Part shown: one piece after another, positions 59,873-64,000 of the stretch | Position numbering within the stretch: the stretch's first letter is position 1 | How the letters are laid out: every line of letters starts with the position of its first letter | DNA from: Pelagibius sp037652055 | Lineage (GTDB): Bacteria > Pseudomonadota > Alphaproteobacteria > Kiloniellales > Kiloniellaceae | DNA length: 64,000 nt | Direction: 5' to 3' | NCBI RefSeq assembly: GCF_037652055.1 | Contig: NZ_JBBKAH010000001.1 | Coordinates: forward strand, 124,001-188,000 | Program-made: the position numbers and the translations under genes | The notes under the pieces: generated by a model | What the model was told of the DNA's origin: nothing | Database searches by the model: none | What the model saw: only the letters and a program-made list of their open reading frames with translations

Positions 59873-60391
59873 CTAACGCTGCTGGAACAGCCGCTGGCCG
59901 CGCAGGAAGGCCCAGGCCAGGCAGGGGTAAAAGGCGGTCGTCACGAGGTACTGGAAGAACAGCGGCGCCGGATCGACGTAGGCCGTCATGGCGATGCAGG
60001 TGAGCAGCCAGGTGACCGCCAGGGACGCGGCGGCGACCAGCATGAAGGCGCACCAGATGACCGCGAAGGAGGCCGCCAGGAAAAAGCGGTGCTGCCACAC
60101 CACCAGAGCATGGACGGCCAACAGGCCGACGATGCCGGGGCCGAGGACGCTGCCGGTCAGCAGGTCCTGGACGAAGCCGATGATGAAGACCGCCCAGATC
60201 GGCATCAGGTCGGGACGGTGGACCGACCAGAAGAACACACCAATGAGGGCCAACGCCGGCACAATGGGCGACAGGTCGGCGATGCGCAGGGGCACCAGGC
60301 TGAAGAGCACCAGCAGCAGGGTCACGAAGAACGGCGAGATGCTGCGGGCGACGACGTCGAGGCGATGCCAGAGCCCCTCTTCTTGCCTCAT
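59873..60391 (-). CDS. mreD: Rod shape-determining protein MreD
   Basis: 172 residues from MRQEEGLWHRLD; a longer frame would overlap mreC. It has four to six membrane helices with the weakly conserved MreD plan (PLRIADLSPIVPALALIGVF, FIIGFVQDLLTGSVLGPGIV). It links MreC to the elongation machinery in the inner membrane. The gene begins seven bases after the mreC stop, so coupled translation is likely. The call depends on context as well as sequence because MreD is poorly conserved. Confidence 0.93.
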   Translation of the reverse strand: MRQEEGLWHRLDVVARSISPFFVTLLLVLFSLVPLRIADLSPIVPALALIGVFFWSVHRPDLMPIWAVFIIGFVQDLLTGSVLGPGIVGLLAVHALVVWQHRFFLAASFAVIWCAFMLVAAASLAVTWLLTCIAMTAYVDPAPLFFQYLVTTAFYPCLAWAFLRGQRLFQQR

Positions 60392-60398
60392 ATCCGTC

Positions 60399-61322
60399 TC
60401 ACTGCGCGTTCGCGGAGCCGCTGGCGGGCTCGCCACCGGCGGCGGCAGCCGCGCGGGCCGCGCCCACCTGGGCCTCGAAGTCGATGATGCCGGTCATCTC
60501 GTAGTCGACAATGCGCAGAACTTCCATGTGCGACCAGTCGACGAAGGGGCGCACGCGGATGCCCTTGTCGGAAACGCCTGAAACCACGCCGATCGGCAGG
60601 CCCGGCGGGAAGACGCCGCCGTGGCCCGAGGTCGTCACGCGGTCGCCGACCTGGACTTTGGCGGTTGGGCCGAGGTAGAGCAGTTCCGGGGCGTTGGTGT
60701 TGTCGCCGGCCAGCACCGCGCGGTCGCGGCCGTTGCCGACCACCACAGGCACCCGGCTGTTGATGTCGGTCAGCAGCAGCACGCGCGCCGAGCGCTGGCC
60801 GACCTCGGCGACGCGGCCGGCCAGGCCATCGCCGGTGATGGCGGCCTGGCCCTTTTCGACGCCGTTGCGGTCGCCGGCATTGATCAGCACGGTGCGCACG
60901 AAGGCGCCGCCCGGATCGCCGACCACCCGCGCGGTGATGAAACTCATCGCCGGGTCGGGCACCATGTTGTTGAGGGTGCGCAGGGCGGCGTTTTCCGCCT
61001 CCAGGCGGCGCGCCACCGCCTGCCACTGCAAGAGCCGGGCGTTCTGTTCCTTCAGCAACTGGTTCTCGGCGCTGAGGCGGGTGAAGGACTCGGCCTGCTC
61101 GATGACGCCCGAGAAGGTGTCGACGGGCTGCGACACGGCATCGAGGATCGGGGTCACCATGTCGGTGACCGCCGAGCGCGTGTCTTCCACCAGGAGTGTG
61201 TTGGTCCGCCCGATCAGCATCAGCCCGAAGGCCGCGCCAACCAGGAGCAGCAGAGCGAAGCGGCTTGCCCAGGCCTTGAGCGGCGAGGCAACGCGGATCT
61301 CTGAGCCGGTCGGTTTGTTCAC
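60399..61322 (-). CDS. mreC: Rod shape-determining protein MreC
   Basis: 307 residues. One membrane anchor (about 22-40) is followed by a coiled coil (LSAENQLLKEQNARLLQWQA) and the beta-rich MreC core with VLINAGDRNGVEKGQAAITG, VGNGRDRAVLAGDN and VTTSGHGGVFPPGLPIG. MreC organises PBP2 and RodA in the periplasm. A C-terminal Ala/Gly-rich tail follows. It is separated from mreB by 130 bases with no gene. Confidence 0.96.
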   Translation of the reverse strand: MNKPTGSEIRVASPLKAWASRFALLLLVGAAFGLMLIGRTNTLLVEDTRSAVTDMVTPILDAVSQPVDTFSGVIEQAESFTRLSAENQLLKEQNARLLQWQAVARRLEAENAALRTLNNMVPDPAMSFITARVVGDPGGAFVRTVLINAGDRNGVEKGQAAITGDGLAGRVAEVGQRSARVLLLTDINSRVPVVVGNGRDRAVLAGDNTNAPELLYLGPTAKVQVGDRVTTSGHGGVFPPGLPIGVVSGVSDKGIRVRPFVDWSHMEVLRIVDYEMTGIIDFEAQVGAARAAAAAGGEPASGSANAQ

Positions 61323-61452
61323 AGGACCTCCTGTCGCTGCAGCCCCCCAACCAGGCCTTTAAGCGACCGATTCGGGCTAAGTTACCGAACCATCACACCA
61401 AATACAAATGAAGAAAGTGTTGATCCCTAATAGATCCCTAATATCGGGGTCC

Positions 61453-62493
61453 TCAGTACATGGAGATCAGGACGTTCTTCAGGACCTTCATTTCCTCCAG
61501 GCAACGGCCGGTGCCCAGCGCGACGCAGGACAGCGGGTCGTCGGCGATGGAGACCGGCAAGCCGGTGGAGGCCCTGAGGACGTAGTCCATGTTGCCGAGC
61601 AGGGCGCCGCCGCCGGTGAGCACGATGCCCTTGTCGACGATATCGGCGGCCAGTTCCGGCGCGGTGTGTTCGAGGGCGACCTTCACCGCCTCGACGATGG
61701 CACCGACCGGCTCGGCCAGGGATTCGGAGATCTGCCGCTCGGAGATGATGAGCTCCTTCGGCACGCCGTTCATCAGGTCGCGGCCCTTGATCTCCATGGT
61801 GCCGCCCTCGCCGTCCTCGGGCGGACAGGCGGAGCCGATTTCCTTCTTGATCCGCTCGGCCGAGCCTTCGCCGACCAGCAGGTTATGATTGCGGCGAATG
61901 TACGCGATGATCGCCTCGTCCAGCTTGTCGCCGCCGACGCGTACGGAACGCGAGTACACGATGCCGCCCAGCGACAGCACGGCCACCTCGGTGGTGCCGC
62001 CGCCGATGTCGACGACCATGGAGCCGGTCGGCTCGGTCACCGGAAGGCCGGCACCGATCGCGGCTGCCATAGGCTCCTCGATGAGGAACACCCGGCGCGC
62101 GCCGGCGCTTTCGGCGGATTCCTGAATCGCGCGGCGCTCGACGGCGGTGGAGCCGGAGGGCACGCAGACGATGACCTGCGGGCTGGCGAAGGAGCGCCGG
62201 TTGTGCACCTTGCGGATGAAGTGCTTGATCATCTCCTCGGCGACTTCGAAGTCGGCGATGACGCCGTCACGCAGCGGACGGATTGCCTGGATGTTACCCG
62301 GCGTACGGCCGAGCATCATCTTGGCCTCGTCGCCGACGGCGAGAACCTGCTTCTTTCCCTTCACTTCGGCGATCGCGACCACCGAAGGCTCATTGAGAAC
62401 GATGCCGCGCCCCTTCACGTAGACCAGGGTGTTCGCCGTACCGAGGTCAATCGCCATATCGGCGGAGAGCATGCCGAGCAAACCAGAGAACAT
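61453..62493 (-). CDS. mreB: Rod shape-determining actin homologue MreB
   Basis: 346 residues, the standard length. Actin-fold motifs: IDLGTANTLVYVKG (phosphate 1), MVVDIGGGTTEVAVLSLGG (phosphate 2), the connect regions and ILTGGGALLGNMD (adenosine). It forms membrane-bound filaments that direct lateral wall synthesis. It is the first gene of the operon mreB-mreC-mreD-mrdA-rodA; the cell is expected to be rod-shaped or at least to elongate. Confidence 0.98.
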   Translation of the reverse strand: MFSGLLGMLSADMAIDLGTANTLVYVKGRGIVLNEPSVVAIAEVKGKKQVLAVGDEAKMMLGRTPGNIQAIRPLRDGVIADFEVAEEMIKHFIRKVHNRRSFASPQVIVCVPSGSTAVERRAIQESAESAGARRVFLIEEPMAAAIGAGLPVTEPTGSMVVDIGGGTTEVAVLSLGGIVYSRSVRVGGDKLDEAIIAYIRRNHNLLVGEGSAERIKKEIGSACPPEDGEGGTMEIKGRDLMNGVPKELIISERQISESLAEPVGAIVEAVKVALEHTAPELAADIVDKGIVLTGGGALLGNMDYVLRASTGLPVSIADDPLSCVALGTGRCLEEMKVLKNVLISMY

Positions 62494-62567
62494 GGATCCA
62501 ATCGCCTTTTCTTCAATCCAAGTGACGTACCGCGGGGCCCGCGGCGGTTAAAACGTAAAAGTCCGGG

Positions 62568-64000
<1,433 letters not shown>

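Overview
The window is high-GC DNA, densely packed with genes. It looks like an alphaproteobacterial chromosome, probably of Rhodospirillales/Kiloniellales type. That placement is an inference from the gene families: homospermidine synthase with ornithine decarboxylase, DUF1127 and DUF6455 small proteins, a PAS_5-like protein, PuuD-type urate oxidase, and the mreBCD-mrdA-rodA block. No rRNA or CRISPR array is present. The only full canonical tRNA gene I see is tRNA-Lys(CTT).

Layout. (1) 1-14 kb: the 3' end of a hybrid histidine kinase, an orphan MBOAT acyltransferase with its SGNH-like partner, a Nudix hydrolase, AMP nucleosidase (amn), an AraD1/FAH-type enzyme with a GcvA-like LysR regulator, a DUF1127 protein, a secreted Cache-domain protein paired with a chemoreceptor, and a Na+/H+ antiporter fused to a cyclic-nucleotide-binding domain. 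(2) 14-21 kb: a GntR/FCD regulator divergent from a polyamine-type ABC importer operon that ends in a hydantoin/Asp-Glu racemase and a GNAT enzyme, then a VOC protein. (3) 21.6-39.3 kb: a nearly complete purine-catabolism cluster. It holds guaD, puuD, a LysR regulator, a BMP-type nucleoside/nucleobase ABC importer, xdhB-xdhA, uraH, puuE, uraD and allC, plus an M20 hydrolase. Together these can take guanine and xanthine through urate, hydroxyisourate, OHCU and allantoin to allantoate and beyond. amn upstream and a MOT1-like molybdate transporter at 50-51 kb (molybdenum for Xdh) fit the same theme. (4) 39.3-45.4 kb: a divergent sugar ABC transporter (binding protein on one strand, ATPase and permease on the other), a methyltransferase, a gamma-glutamyltransferase family enzyme and a DUF6455 protein. 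(5) 45.6-53.8 kb: a PAS protein, homospermidine synthase, a GNAT and ornithine decarboxylase with a long structured leader, the molybdate transporter, a PhoD-like phosphatase and a DedA protein. (6) 53.8-56.55 kb: a small accessory island inserted at the 3' end of tRNA-Lys. (7) 56.8-64 kb: the rod-shape operon mreB-mreC-mreD-mrdA-rodA and the 3' part of leuA.

The most unusual stretch is the tRNA-Lys island. It is bounded by two identical 50-bp copies of the tRNA 3' part (53891-53940 and 56473-56522), is about 2.6 kb long and carries no visible integrase. It holds a 48-bp tandem repeat, a tRNA-like sequence with encoded CCA and an abnormal anticodon arm, a small membrane ORF, and (in ATGA overlap with it) a membrane-anchored pentapeptide-repeat protein of unknown function. 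An 11-bp perfect inverted repeat lies just inside the right end. A C-terminal scrap of a c-type cytochrome lies just outside the left end.

Other debris and repeats: an RTX/type I secretion protein tail at 25.7 kb, and several intergenic palindromic or REP-like elements. One of these, with terminal inverted repeats, supplies the stop codons of both flanking genes.
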